From Latrodectus hesperus (Eukaryota > Arthropoda > Arachnida > Araneae > Theridiidae), in assembly GCA_037975125.1 (NCBI GenBank), contig JAJQOW010000022.1, positions 1,181,001-1,245,000 on the forward strand: 64,000 bases of DNA. The letters run 5' to 3'. A program made the translations under genes and the position numbers. Numbering within the stretch: the stretch's first letter is position 1; each line of letters opens with the position of its first letter. Below the pieces are notes generated by a model, which did no database searches, was not told the DNA's origin, and was given only the letters and a program-made list of their open reading frames with translations. Positions 49,548-61,579 of the stretch are shown piece by piece.

Positions 49548-49591
49548 TGCTTTTAAATAATAAAGTTTAACAACTTTATTATTTAAAAGCA
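49548..49591. repeat. Perfect 20 bp hairpin with 4-base loop
   Basis: TGCTTTTAAATAATAAAGTT (49548-49567), loop TAAC, then its exact reverse complement (49572-49591). It lies about 90 bp before the exon acceptor at 49679. Confidence 0.95.
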
Positions 49592-49679
49592 TGAACTATA
49601 TAAAAATTTTCTATGCAAATATGGTTTAACATTGAATAAATGTATGTACTTAATACTGAGTATACTTTTCTTCCCCCAG

Positions 49680-49738
49680 TCGCTCCTTCTTCCGTGTCAA
49701 TCAAGTTAAAACCAAGGAAGCCAAAAGCAGGGGATTCG
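49680..49738 (+). CDS. Internal exon of the same nephrin/SNS-like protein (start of the next Ig domain)
   Basis: This is a short exon of 59 bases. It follows a strong acceptor (CTTCCCCCAG at 49670-49679) and precedes a consensus donor, TCG|GTGAGT at 49738/49739. Joined to the previous exon it reads VYFAPSSVSIKLKPRKPKAG, then DS. The FAPSSV linker and the KAGD turn are what nephrin/SNS proteins show at the start of the following Ig domain. The exon ends on a codon boundary. It is too short to be found by ORF length alone and is called from splice signals, phase match and family resemblance. The following exon should start in phase 0 with a strand leading to a cysteine. I did not find one before 64000, so the next intron is probably longer than 14 kb. 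Confidence 0.82.
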
Positions 49739-50883
49739 GTGAGTATTCTTTTGATTCCGTGTGAAAATAATGATTAGAATAATGACACGTTTATATATGT
49801 GACATGTAAATTTAATATGTGTGTGCTGAAATAATTGTATCGATATACATATATATGTATGTATGCATAGAAATATGCACATCATAAAATAATATATCGA
49901 TTCTAGAATATTCAAATGTGAACTCAGATGTTACATATGTTTAACATCTGATTATTTTTCATGCATAAATGTGCTTCACGTTTTCATGTCAATGGATATT
50001 ATTTGAGAACCATTTTGTTTACACCAGCTTCATAACTGACGCGTTCGTGTGATATAAATGTAATTATATTAAAAATTCTTTCATAACTTTATAACTAAGA
50101 GGCAATACCAATCTTATGATATCAACAATAAATTTTATAAAATCTCTTGCATTACGCGTAAAAAATGGATTTGAAAAATGACTATTTTTTGGAATAAATC
50201 ACATTTTGATAGGGACATCTAATTTTATTATGTATGAAAAATATTCTTTTTTTACAATAAAAATTCGCTGAAATGAATCCTTAACGTGGTTACCTGGAAA
50301 TATTTTTTTATGTATTACACATGAAAAAAATTATAATTTTACGTTTCAATATAAAAGCCAAAAATTTTGCACTCTCTTTTTTATTTTTTCAAAATTTATT
50401 TAAAATTTTTTATTTAAAATTTTTTATTTTTATTTAAAAAATTTGAATTTAAATTTGAAATTTGAAAAAAATTTGAATTAATATTTTTAATTAAGAGAGA
50501 GTGTGCGACAGAGAAGAGATATTTAATAGTTTAATACGGGGATCCATCAAATTTGCTTAGAAGAAATTGCACCCAGTTTGAATCGGTTTTATTTTCTCAT
50601 TGTTTGCTCGAAAACTTATCACTAACAAATTGATTTTATTATTTTAAACTAAATTCTAAATTGTTAAAAAAAATTGACTTATATGCTAGAAGTCGTACCC
50701 CTGAACCCTAATTTGCTTCGTTTCAATTACCAGATCAGCAACTCATTTATATAAATAATTGAGAATTGAGATGTACACAAATATAAAATCTTAAAAAATT
50801 TGTTATTAAAAATACCTTTCTCAAAGGGAATCAAATAAAATGAATTCTTGGTTCAATCAAAACATGCTTTTCTTTAACCCAAT
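49739..50883 (+). other. Intron sequence after the last exon in view
   Basis: AT-rich. A run of TTTATTTAAAATTTTTTATT-type repeats near 50390-50470. No further exon recognised. Confidence 0.5.
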
Positions 50884-50884
50884 A

Positions 50885-51194
50885 TTTTTTCCAATGGCGG
50901 GCACACTTGAGGGTTGATCTCTATGCCACAACAAGGCCAGAAACTGCTATTCATTTATCGTTACCCAGCGGGCACCATGGGAACCAAGTCACGGAGGCGA
51001 GTAGCATTGCCCGCGCCATACCACCACAAACCCGTTTATAGGGTGGGCCACATTCATACAACATCACAGATGAAAGGACAGAGAAACACAGAGAGAACAG
51101 AGAAGGAAAGAAACATCCATTCCCGAACTGGGATTCGAACCCAGGACCCGCAGGTCAGGAGTCAGGAGCGCTAACCACTCAGCCATCGGTCGGC
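50885..51194 (-). mobile_element. SINE A (poly-A tail)
   Basis: Head GCCGACCGATGGCTGAGTGG, B box GGGTTCGAATCCCAG, body with CCCTATAAACGGGTTTGTGG, end GTGCCCGCCATTGGA plus A run. The flanks TTAACCCA and TTAACTCA may be a short imperfect target duplication. Confidence 0.88.
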
Positions 51195-53365
51195 TTAACT
51201 CAAAGTAAGAGTTTAAATAAATAAGACATTTATTTAAGTATTGGATATAAACAAATGTGCTGTTGATTTTATTATTTAAATTTTTTGAATTTGTTATTAA
51301 GGATTTTTAACTTCTTAAAATTGTTTTCAAACTTTGACCTGAATGTTTAAAAAGCTAGAAAAACTAAGTTGATTGCATGATAATGTATTGTTAATATAAT
51401 TTATTGATGCCTTGTGGTATGTTTTATTAATTTTCATCGTCTATTCGAAATATAGTTACATATATATGGCATTCGGACACATGAATTTTAATCAAATTAT
51501 AGAATCTCCATATGAGAAAGTCCCTCCTCTTCTAAGATTAGCCTTCTATTCAACAATTAATGAATTGAACACATCCCAGAGTATGTGTGTTCTTTTTCGC
51601 AAAGAATCCGCTTGAAGTCTTGTGTTTCTCACAGACGAAAGAAATACTGTAAACTGACAAAGAAAACTAAAAATTTTTCCAACATTTTTATTTGACCAGT
51701 GTATGTATGTTAGCTTATATGAAATCATAAGATAATTGAATTCTAAATATATCGTTCGTCAGTAATATAAAATACGAACCCTAATTATCTACGTGGTTAA
51801 CATCTGAATCGTTGATAATATCGTGCACCTCTACTGAACAAAAGACTATAGTTATTTCTTACATATGGAAACGTTTTTCCGTACCTTTTAATTGCCACAT
51901 TTATCTTTATTTAAATATAACTTAAAAATATAAATTCATTATCTTAAGATATTTAAAAACACCAAGAACAATGAAAAACTTTCTTAAAATAGATTTATTT
52001 ATTATGACCATCATGTGCCTACATCATATCATTTCAACTAAAATAATCCATTTTAATTATAAAATATTTTTAAATATTCCCTCATTAGTTATTTCAAGTT
52101 TTAATTAAAATAACTACACCTGCTTTACAAAATAAATTAAAAATATAATTATTTCAGCTGTATCTCATACGTTATATTGTTTCAAAAAATAAAATAAAAA
52201 TTTATAATAAAGCTATATTTATTACATTTTTTTAAAGGAGAAAAAGATAAAATAATTAAAAGAACTTTTCCGGTTTTTTTCTGCATTTCTACCTACAAAA
52301 TTCCCATTTTGACAAAAATGAAGAATCCTAAAAAGGTTTTAAGTAACAAAAAATAAAGAAGATTTTTCATAAAATTTCTTAAAACAGCTGAAACTTTCCT
52401 TGAAGCGTATAAGTTAAATTTAATTTTAGAATACTTATCCCTAAAAAAATAATTTATGGTCTCTGCTTTCTTTTTTTAATTATCTCCAGAAACACACACC
52501 ACAAACAAGATCAAGTTCGAAACAAAGTATTTTTAACATTGAGTTTTTAAGCTCAAAATTTAATTATTTAGTGGAACTTACATCTAATTTCCATTAAAAA
52601 AATGGGTTTCTCTATACATTTATCATTCAAATCACTTATGCTTAATAAATTTAAGACTCAAATTTTTCTGAAAATAAAATAATCAACAGCATTTGCTTAT
52701 TATTTTGTTTTTTCAAATCAGTAATTCTACTAACATGTTTGAGGTTGTCTATTTCTGAATATTTTTTGATTTTATTATTTTGCTTTGGTTTTGTGTTATA
52801 TAGTAAGTTTTAAAAGTTACAAAAATTTCTAAGTTAATTAAATCAAGAATAGATCATTTGTACATGTATTACACATTAAATAATCTATGAGACACACATT
52901 AACACATGTATTTCCAAATTATCAGAAAATTGTTAAATTTTTAGAATTTAAAGCAACTAAAAAATTATATAAATTCTTTTTCTAACTGAAAGCATAATAG
53001 TGTCTTTTAAATATTGGTTAAAACTACAGTTTCGTTTTAGAGATAAGTTATCTTCCAAATAAATAATCTTAGTTTCAAAACATAGCTTAGTGCTTGTTTA
53101 GTATTTTACCACCTTTCTTGCATATAGGAACTAATTTGATCAATACTAACGAGTTAAAGTGTGTTTTGAAGAGTAAAAGTTAATGAATTAAATTTGGGAA
53201 CAGAATAGTTCATGAGTTTATGAACTGCAAGTTCGAGTTATGAACTGTTGATGTAAAGTAATAACCGTTTATATTATGATAATGAGAAATGTTTGGTATC
53301 TATTGTTTAGAACAAGAAAGAGATATACCAGTTTGTTTTTATTGGAAAGTGTGTGTAATCAAACG
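51195..53365. other. AT-rich intron spacer
   Basis: No gene or repeat family recognised in 2.2 kb. Confidence 0.5.
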
Positions 53366-53424
53366 TAATATATATATATGTGTGTGTATATGCATATACA
53401 TAGTGTGTGATGATATATGATATG

Positions 53425-53428
<4 letters not shown>

Positions 53429-53456
<28 letters not shown>
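53429..53456. repeat. (TG)n microsatellite
   Basis: About 14 TG units, preceded by TATG-rich sequence. Confidence 0.95.
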
Positions 53457-53458
<2 letters not shown>

Positions 53459-53592
53459 AATAAATATACAACAAAAAATAGTCCATTTCCAATATTTATT
53501 GTAATCCTCACAATAACTTCTCATCTGCCCCCAATTTACTATTCCTTACTCCAACTTAATTCTTCACAATCACACAAGTAGGGTGATTTTGA

Positions 53593-53895
53593 TTTATTAC
53601 ATAACTATATATTCAGACTTGTATGCTTGATTCTTGAGATCCGCTTGTAAGTCTTCGTTGATATTAGGACAAATAGCACAATGATAAATGTATAACCACA
53701 GAATAATAATGAAGAAAACCGAGATCCGCTTGTAAGTCTTCGTTGATATTAGGACAAATAGCACAATGATAAATGTATAACCACAGAATAATAATGAAGA
53801 AAACACCCAGGGCCACGGTGGGAATCGAACCCACACTCCTTCGCTCTCAAGCGATTAGCAGTGATGCCTTTGACCACTCAGCCACGGAGCGCCCT
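53593..53895 (-). mobile_element. tRNA-Ser(GCT)-derived retroposon with 12 bp target-site duplication
   Basis: In - orientation it starts with GTGGCTGAGTGGTCAAAGGC (A box), CACTGCTAATCGC (serine GCT anticodon-like loop), a long variable arm and GTGGGTTCGATTCCCAC (perfect T arm). Acceptor and anticodon stems do not pair properly, so it is not a working tRNA gene. The body holds an 85 bp segment twice (53636-53720 and 53721-53804). GGGTGATTTTGA at 53581-53592 and 53896-53907 is a perfect 12 bp duplication. Only one copy in the window. Confidence 0.8.
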
Positions 53896-53907
53896 GGGTG
53901 ATTTTGA

Positions 53908-54637
53908 ATAAATATGCTTACTTAGTTTAAAAAAGTATGCGAGTTTAGTTAAAGTAAATATGCAGAGGAACAATAAAAGACTTTAGACAAGAAAGAGAAA
54001 TTTACTCTTTCCCTTAGGGTAAGAGACTTGGCAAGACCTTTACGAAAAAACTTTCGTTCAAATATTGTAAGAAAAGATGCGCTCGAAAATAATTTTAGCA
54101 AATATATATTAACATCATTATGGTCCTTAAAATTTAAATTATAATTTTTTTTCTCTGTAATTATTAATAGAGCTGATTATTTTTTTAAAAAAATTTTGGA
54201 AATTTTAAAAAAATTTCTTTTTATACTCTGTTGTACATTCTGTTATTAGTCAATAATTTTAAAGACGTGTTCCTGCAATTAATTTCATACAAAAGGAGTC
54301 ATTGTTAATAGGTTGTTTGCTATAACTGTAAATGAGTTCATAATTTTAAAAATTATCTTTTTATTTATTATGAGAATAGGACTTTTTATAAGGGCTATAT
54401 TTTTTATTGATCTTGAAACTCCCAGCAAAATACTGAAAATTCGTAAATGAATAAAATTCAGAAAAAACCAAAAACATAATATGTGATACAATGACACTCT
54501 ACACCATAATAAGAAGAAATATGATAAAAAATATGTATTTTAACAGATTAAATTACATCCTTATAGCATTAATTATGCTTTCTTACTATTAGAAAATATT
54601 GAAAGATAAAACTGTACTGTTTCCAATTAAATCTTTT
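53908..54637. other. AT-rich spacer
   Basis: Nothing recognised. Confidence 0.5.
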
Positions 54638-54651
54638 CATTCCATTTATGT

Positions 54652-54937
54652 GCCGCCCAACTTGTCTAGTGGTCAGCGTGTCTGACTGCGGATAAGGAGG
54701 TCCTGGGTTTGAATCCCGGTTCGGGCATGGATGTACTTTTTTTTTCTCTCTACCTATCCTGTCTTTGTCCTTTCCTTGTATGAATGTGTTGTGAATGGTT
54801 GCTTACCCTATAAACGGGTTCCTATGGCATGTGTGTACTGAGGAAGTCGGACTCCACACCATAATATGGTTTAGTTGAAAAAGTGGAGCAGCGCACCCCA
54901 TATTGCCAGCCTAGCTGGCACACGACAGCAACAACAA
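54652..54937 (+). mobile_element. SINE B with tail t2, full length, 14 bp target-site duplication
   Basis: Head GCCGCCCAACTTGTCTAGTG, B box GGGTTTGAATCCCGG, B body (CCCTATAAACGGGTTCCTAT), t2 tail (GAGGAAGTCGGACTCCACAC, GGCACACGACAGCAACAACA). CATTCCATTTATGT at 54638-54651 and 54938-54951 is a perfect 14 bp duplication, so the element ends are exact. Confidence 0.95.
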
Positions 54938-54951
54938 CATTCCATTTATGT

Positions 54952-55689
54952 AAAATAGTGGATATTATAGAATCTGCGACACGCTTAAGTGAATCAATTG
55001 TAGTTCGTCTTCTAGTTCGTTCTAGTTCTAGTTCGTGTAGGAGAGTCTTATACATTTGGTCCACAGGTATTATTCCTAAATAGTAAATTTCTAACAGTAA
55101 ATTTCTTAAGGACATTGTATTTTAACATCTATGGCTAATAAAGAGTTGTTACCTTGTGTACGAATACGTAATTCGTCACAACATATATTTCTGACTTTGA
55201 TCGATATCGAATTGCATTTTATCGCATCGCAGTAAAGCTGTTTGGCTTGGTCAAAATCCCAAACATTTCTATGGAATATGTAGTCAATAGGCTTAAGAGT
55301 GTCATCCGTAACTTTATTCTAAATTTCAGTGATCTACTATCACTAATTACCAAAAAAAAAGTAAATACGCTACCGGCTTGGTCTCGTTAAATTGTACAGC
55401 AACATCACAATTCTTAAGTAAAGAAAAAGAGTTATTTGCAAGACGATAAGCATTTTAACGAACATTTCGATGATGGTTACAGCAGTACGGATTGATAGGC
55501 TTTGTCTACAACTGACGCTACGTCACAGATATGAGCACTTCCATTGATGTCATGACCATTTGTTGATGGGCACCTCCAACAACGAACTTCGAAGCAGGAA
55601 TGGCTGCACCTCGTATTTTCAGACGATTCTTTGATATGATTACTAAATCATCTTTGTTTGATATCATTGGAGAAGTATTCGACATTGTC
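54952..55689. other. Spacer, possible decayed transposon coding sequence
   Basis: A short AGTTCGTTCTAGTTCTAGTT repeat near 55010-55037. The remainder (55100-55680) is less AT-rich than the surroundings and might be decayed coding sequence on the - strand, but I could not assign a family. Confidence 0.3.
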
Positions 55690-56118
55690 ATATTTTTGTC
55701 TTGTCTTAGAGTACAGGTGTTTTTGGACTAAGGCACCTCTGCTACTTTTTATTTATCGTTTTGTACCAATCCCAAATCCAGCCAAGCTCAGTCCACACAT
55801 TTGCTGCACCTGACAGAGGGTAGAGCACCTTGTCAAGTCTGAAGAGTTCATTTCTCCCTCGTTCAGATGACACTAGATGGCAGCACTATGAGCCAATGGT
55901 GGATCTTCTATTTTCGAAGCAGAGACCAAGTGGAAGTCCCTAGATCATAATGTGCCATCTTCAAAGATATTCATTTGGATAGAAAATTGGGGATTTTGTA
56001 AACTCGACATATTTAACATGCCCCAGTAACTACTATGGATCACCGTGGCCTATAGCCAGTCCCAGGATCGAACTCACTTCCTTTGAGTCACGAGAACGAC
56101 TGGGCTATCACAAGCACG
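55690..56118 (-). mobile_element. SINE E, a further tRNA-like head with its own tail
   Basis: In - orientation: GTGATAGCCCAGTCGTTCTC (A-box region), GTGAGTTCGATCCTGGGAC (B box), then a body including GAACGAGGGAGAAATGAACT and GGTGCTCTACCCTCTGTCAG. The end near 55690 is AAGACAAGACAAAAATATGA. Single copy here, so the boundaries are approximate. It abuts the C copy at 56130. Confidence 0.55.
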
Positions 56119-56129
56119 CGCGTCTCCAT

Positions 56130-56508
56130 GTTGTTGTTATTAATTACACTTGGACAAGCCAAACTCGCTATACCTCGGATAAGCGAATTTAAGTCAATTA
56201 TGAGCGTCTTTCGTTTAATCAGAGCACCATAAAGGTGAAAGTACGATTTTGCTCTTCAACTCCTCCGATAGATGGCAGCACCAGAGGATCTTCTGCCTCA
56301 ATTTTGGCGTTGATCTGAAGAGGGAGTAAATTTCTCCAAGCCATTGCACCCATGGTAACTGCTCAACGACCGACCACAGGACTTTCGATTCCACAGATTT
56401 AACGAGCACGTATAACGCATGTACTCTGTGGGTCTTTGGTGGCATTGGGAATCGAACCATACCCTTCCGGATGGAAGGCTGATACCCTAACCACTTGGAT
56501 ACCATTTA
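56130..56508 (-). mobile_element. SINE C with tail t1, near full length
   Basis: In - orientation: GGTATCCAAGTGGTTAGGGT head, GGTTCGATTCCCAATGCCAC B box, C body, t1 (ATCGTACTTTCACCTTTATG, GCGAGTTTGGCTTGTCCAAG) and an AATAACAACAACA end. Confidence 0.86.
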
Positions 56509-57480
56509 CCATCGTTCGCCACTCTTTTTGTCGATTCAGTGTGGCATCGTGCTTCAATATTATGGGCAGCTCAAACATACATGCCATCTGATCTCCATTT
56601 TGTTCAATGTCCATGTGTATAAATAATGTTAAATGTAACGAGAATTTTTTAGAAATTATCGCGTTCACATTTTCTTGAAAATTTAATCACTTTATTTCTA
56701 CTATAATATATTTATCCTAAAAATACCAGCTTTATTATTTGAATTCATTAATGGTTTAACTTTTTTAATATAACGCAAATTAGCAGGGATTAACAATGAA
56801 AGAGGAAAATTTTAAACAATAACAAATTTAAGTGAATTGAATGTATAATAAAACAAAACCTCTCTTAAACTAAAAATTCTTTTCATTAAATTATTTTTAT
56901 TGAAAAACATTCGCTTTTAAAGAAAGAATGTTTCTATACATTTAAGAATAGTTTAAAAAGTTCTTTATTCTGGCTCAAAAATAACGCTTTTAAAGTTCCA
57001 TCTAAGGAACAATAATTTGAAAAAGTGTTAAATTCTTTTGAGCTACTGAAGGAAATAAGAAATAATCACACAAAAGAATGATATTACATAAGAAGCATTC
57101 ACATAAAGTTCATTGTGAGAAACAGTTTAATGGAAAACCGAAAGATAACTACTATTATTTTATTTAGTTTTGAAGACATTTTCTTTCGTATAGAAAAGAG
57201 AAAAGTTTCTGACGAAATTACATTGTATGGAATGGAGACAAAGGTGAAGATGTAAATGATATGAAAAATCTCTTGAGAAATCATTTATTTATCGATAATT
57301 CTTTTCACGAATTATGCAGTAATTAGTTTTAAAAACTTAAATATAGCATTCTTTTGCATCGTACAAGTTAATTGAAATTAAACTATAAATGCTTACATGT
57401 GTAGTGTTTCTAACACAAACCTTTTTTATCAGTATCCACAAATTTTTACCAAAGTGATATCCAAAGTGAATAATTTTGAT
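56509..57480. other. AT-rich spacer
   Basis: Nothing recognised. Confidence 0.5.
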
Positions 57481-57481
57481 A

Positions 57482-57935
57482 ACTGAAATTAAAAAATATG
57501 TGTTTAAATCGATGAAATATGAAATTGCGTTGAAATCCATTCATTTTGCATAATATATGCATCTTGTAATCTTGTCATTTTGAAATCTTGAATCTTGAAA
57601 TCTTAAAAAAATTAAAAACTGATTACTGAATTTAAAAAGTATGGATTTAAATCAAAGAAATATGATATTGCATTGAAATACATTTATTTTGCATAATATA
57701 AACATTCTTGCATGCATTATGCAATACATATATTTTGAATAATGCTATGAACATCTTGTAATCTTGAATCTTGAAACCTTAAAAAAATTAAAAACTAATT
57801 ACTGAATTTAAAAAGTACGGGTTTAAATCGATGAAATATGATATTGCGTTGAAATACATTTATTTTGAATAATGATATAAACATCTTGTAATCTTGAAGT
57901 CTTGAAACCATTAATCTTAAAAAAATTAAAACTCA
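57482..57935. repeat. Three diverged tandem copies of a unit of about 140-180 bp
   Basis: Copies start near 57482, 57619 and 57800. They share ACTGAATTTAAAAAGTATGG, GATGAAATATGATATTGCGT, TGAAATACATTTATTTTG and CATCTTGTAATCTTGAA. Smaller GAATCTTGAAATCTT repeats occur inside. Confidence 0.85.
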
Positions 57936-58151
57936 ATAAATTTGTTAAAATAATATGTGAAACGAAATTAATCAAAATAACAGCAAATGCGATTTTTAAG
58001 CATTTAAATGCACAAAAAACTTGATTTTAAGGATTTAAGGGATGGAAAAAAACAGGAAAAAAGTTTAAAGCTTTTGTTACAACAAGAATGTAATCGCTTT
58101 TAAACACTTTATGGTGTACTCATCACTGATTTACTGATTTGATTGATAAAG

Positions 58152-58693
58152 TGAGCTCCAGTGGCTCAGTAGCTTCACGCCGCTTCCCGTAAGCTCAGCA
58201 AAATGAAGCATCGTTTGCCGCGGGCAGTGGTTGGGAGGGTGACCACGGTGTACTCTCCTTCACTGGGTTGCTGGAACTTCGTGGGTTGGGGACGTGTCCA
58301 CGTTAATCAGTGACGTCTAAAGTCCTTCCACTGGTATGGCGTGGATGTGGAGAGAAGGGTGCCAGCTCAGGTGTAGCCTCGTCACCTGACCGTGGTTCAA
58401 AATGACGAGGTACCTTAAAAAGAGCAAAGTCGGAAGTAATAAACTTGCATACACTTGCCCTTTTTTACAGTTAATCTAGTTTATAGAACTATTCGTGGTA
58501 ATCCAAACAATATTTTTTGTCATAATCAAGTTATAGTAAACGGGGACAATTTTTCGCATCTAAAAAATTTTAGATTTAGTTTCACCTTCGTGGTGCTCTG
58601 ATCCAAACGAAAGACGCTCTCTATTGACTTAATTCGCACTGCCAAAGGCATTGTGAGCTTCGCTCGTCCAAGTGTTATAATTAACAACAACAA
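58152..58693 (+). mobile_element. SINE D with tail t1, interrupted by a 145 bp insert
   Basis: D head and body run from 58152 to about 58433 (AGAGCAAAGTCG). The t1 tail resumes at about 58578 (GTTTCACCTTCGTGGTGCTC) and ends TTAACAACAACAAC at 58693. The sequence between is AT-rich and not part of any other D copy. Confidence 0.85.
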
Positions 58694-59029
58694 CTGATTT
58701 CCACCTGCAAAATCACATAGCAAATCATCTGCGTTCAAAAATGAAGCATGTAATAGACTATGGAACTAAATTGGCCAAAAATTTAAAGAAACAAAACCTT
58801 GTTTTATAAAAAATAAAAACGTTTCTTTAGAACAAATCTCGGAGATTTCAATGTGTCATAAATTTCGATGTATAGTTAATAAATTAGTTATTATAATTAA
58901 AATAATGAAAATTAATTATATAATAATAAATCTTGACCTATATCAAATGTTTCCCTAAATTTTTATTTAGTTACGATAATTTCTTCGACGGATTATTTAA
59001 TCTAATACCTTATGGAAACGTGGTGGTGG

Positions 59030-59396
59030 TGGTGGTGGGACTAATCCCCATCTGGTCTAGTGGAAGACTATATTCATGAGATCATAGATAGCCAAAAAGT
59101 CCAAAAGCAGATGTGGACTCTTCACGAGAAAACCCCAAGCACTTCAAGATGTGTTGCGGGAAAAACGGTGCATTGTCGCACTTGGGGCATGATGGGTGTA
59201 TTCTTTCACCGTCCTCAAAGATCATACACTTCAAGTGGCCAGTAGAAAATCGAGACAGTGTCGTCTTATGTATTCTGGAGGCCTTAAATGTTGTGGCGGC
59301 TCCAGGATGTCTTTGAAAGTACCAAGGGTGAGCAGGAGGGTCAGCCCAGGTTTTAGAAGTAGGAAATGTAGTGAGGACAAAGTTTTGCATATACAA
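59030..59396 (-). pseudogene. LINE ORF2 3' end (CAC-tailed family), copy 2
   Basis: The - frame includes TTLSRFSTGHLKCMIFEDGE, CPKCDNAPFFPQHILKCLGF (zinc motif) and a short end lacking the SPHLLSDFLAI segment in frame. The 3' UTR ends ATTAGTCCCACCACCACCAC. Same family as 17374-17740 on the other strand. Confidence 0.8.
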
Positions 59397-59440
59397 ACTG
59401 AATCACTGTGTCCTTATTTAGGACACAGTGATCAGCTATA

Positions 59441-59856
59441 ATAAATTTTACATAGATAAAGTAACGGAGAAAATATTACATTTTGCATGAAAAGTGAATG
59501 TTTCAGTTAAATGCTTGTCGTAAAAGTTTGAAATGATTAACTTCTGAAGAAGCATTGTATGTTTTTAAAGGCGTTAATTTAAAAAAACTTTGATCTTGGC
59601 TATGAAACAAAGCAAGATCAAATCAATAATTTGTTTTTCAAGGAAGTAAAAATCAACTATGAAGCGAGATGCAATGCTACAAACAACATTTTTTCCATTA
59701 GAGCATGTAACTTTAATTTCCTTGTCTTTCAAACTGCTTTTCTTTTTGTTCATTTATCACTACATTTTTAAATAACATAAACAATTCACACTGCATTTGC
59801 CTTCATCACAGTGCATTTCTAAAGTTTTCAAAATTATATTCACTACCTTTCGGTAA
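59441..59856. other. AT-rich spacer
   Basis: Nothing recognised. Confidence 0.45.
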
Positions 59857-59857
59857 T

Positions 59858-60365
59858 GTTGTTGTTGTTGTCGTGTCCTAGATAGTGCCGAAAGTTTTCT
59901 GCATGAGGGCCGCCAATTCCGGGGCCTAGAAGCTGTAGAGAAAATTCTTGAGGTGGTCCGCCAAGTTGAAACAGGGATCTAATGACTGCTTGGCACTCAA
60001 AAATAGGGTCTGGTGAAAGTACAGAATCTGGACACTTTCTGCAGGATCTTGTGTTATCAGGTGCTATTTTCATACCTTTGAAATGGCCTGTTCGAAGTCT
60101 GGCTATGATTGAAGATAGATTTCTGGGGGAATTAAGGTCTGGGATGGATGGCTTACTGAATTGTTGGTTGGAAATTCTACGTCGGGCGGCTGCGTTAGCA
60201 TCAACGAAAGTCACTGTGCTGGGCTGGTCCAAATCACGACCTTCCTTTGCAAGGATGTCAGCACACTCATTCCCTTCAAGACCAACATGGGCAGGGATCC
60301 ATTGGAGTGTGCATGGCTTGTTAATTTGGCAGAGAAGAGCATTAATGTACCTTTCAGTAATAAAG
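59858..60365 (-). pseudogene. LINE ORF2 3' end with RNase H tail and zinc motif, AAC tail
   Basis: The - frame runs through TLQWIPAHVGLEGNECADIL (RNase H motif with His and Asp), ARLRTGHFKGMKIAPD and CRKCPDSVLSPDPIFECQ (zinc motif), to the end of ORF2 near HAENFRHYLGHD. The 3' end is AGGACACGACAACAACAACA. The frame here is intact to the end, so the fragment is fairly young. 5'-truncated near 60365. Confidence 0.85.
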
Positions 60366-60506
60366 CATACAATTATTCATTGAAAATTATAAAATATGAT
60401 GTTTACCATTATCAAAATCTTCCTATATGATTATATTAACTACATGATTATACTACGTCAGTAAAGAGAGTTTGTGAATGTCTATGTATAGTTTGTCTAA
60501 GCACGA

Positions 60507-60510
<4 letters not shown>

Positions 60511-60574
<64 letters not shown>
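60511..60574. repeat. (TA)n microsatellite
   Basis: About 32 TA units. Confidence 0.95.
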
Positions 60575-61269
<695 letters not shown>

Positions 61270-61413
61270 CTAACTCATCATACAAGAACACAAATTTGTT
61301 TGTAATCTTGATTTTCTGTTTTCCCTTCAATAAATGTATTCTATTTCATAAAAGTATTACTAAAAATAAATTTTTTAATGACAAGTAATATGTCAGTAAA
61401 AATTTCACAGATA

Positions 61414-61416
61414 ATG

Positions 61417-61487
<71 letters not shown>

Positions 61488-61497
61488 TATATAAATG

Positions 61498-61578
<81 letters not shown>
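61414..61578. repeat. Two (TA)n tracts in a tandem duplication
   Basis: AATGTTATTTATATATA begins both tracts (about 61414 and 61494), so a block with its TA run appears duplicated. Confidence 0.85.

Positions 61579-61579
<1 letters not shown>

Noticed and set aside
53808..53895. tRNA-Ser(GCT) gene
   Set aside because: The T arm is perfect, but the acceptor and anticodon stems pair badly and the whole unit has a 12 bp target duplication. Called a retroposon instead.
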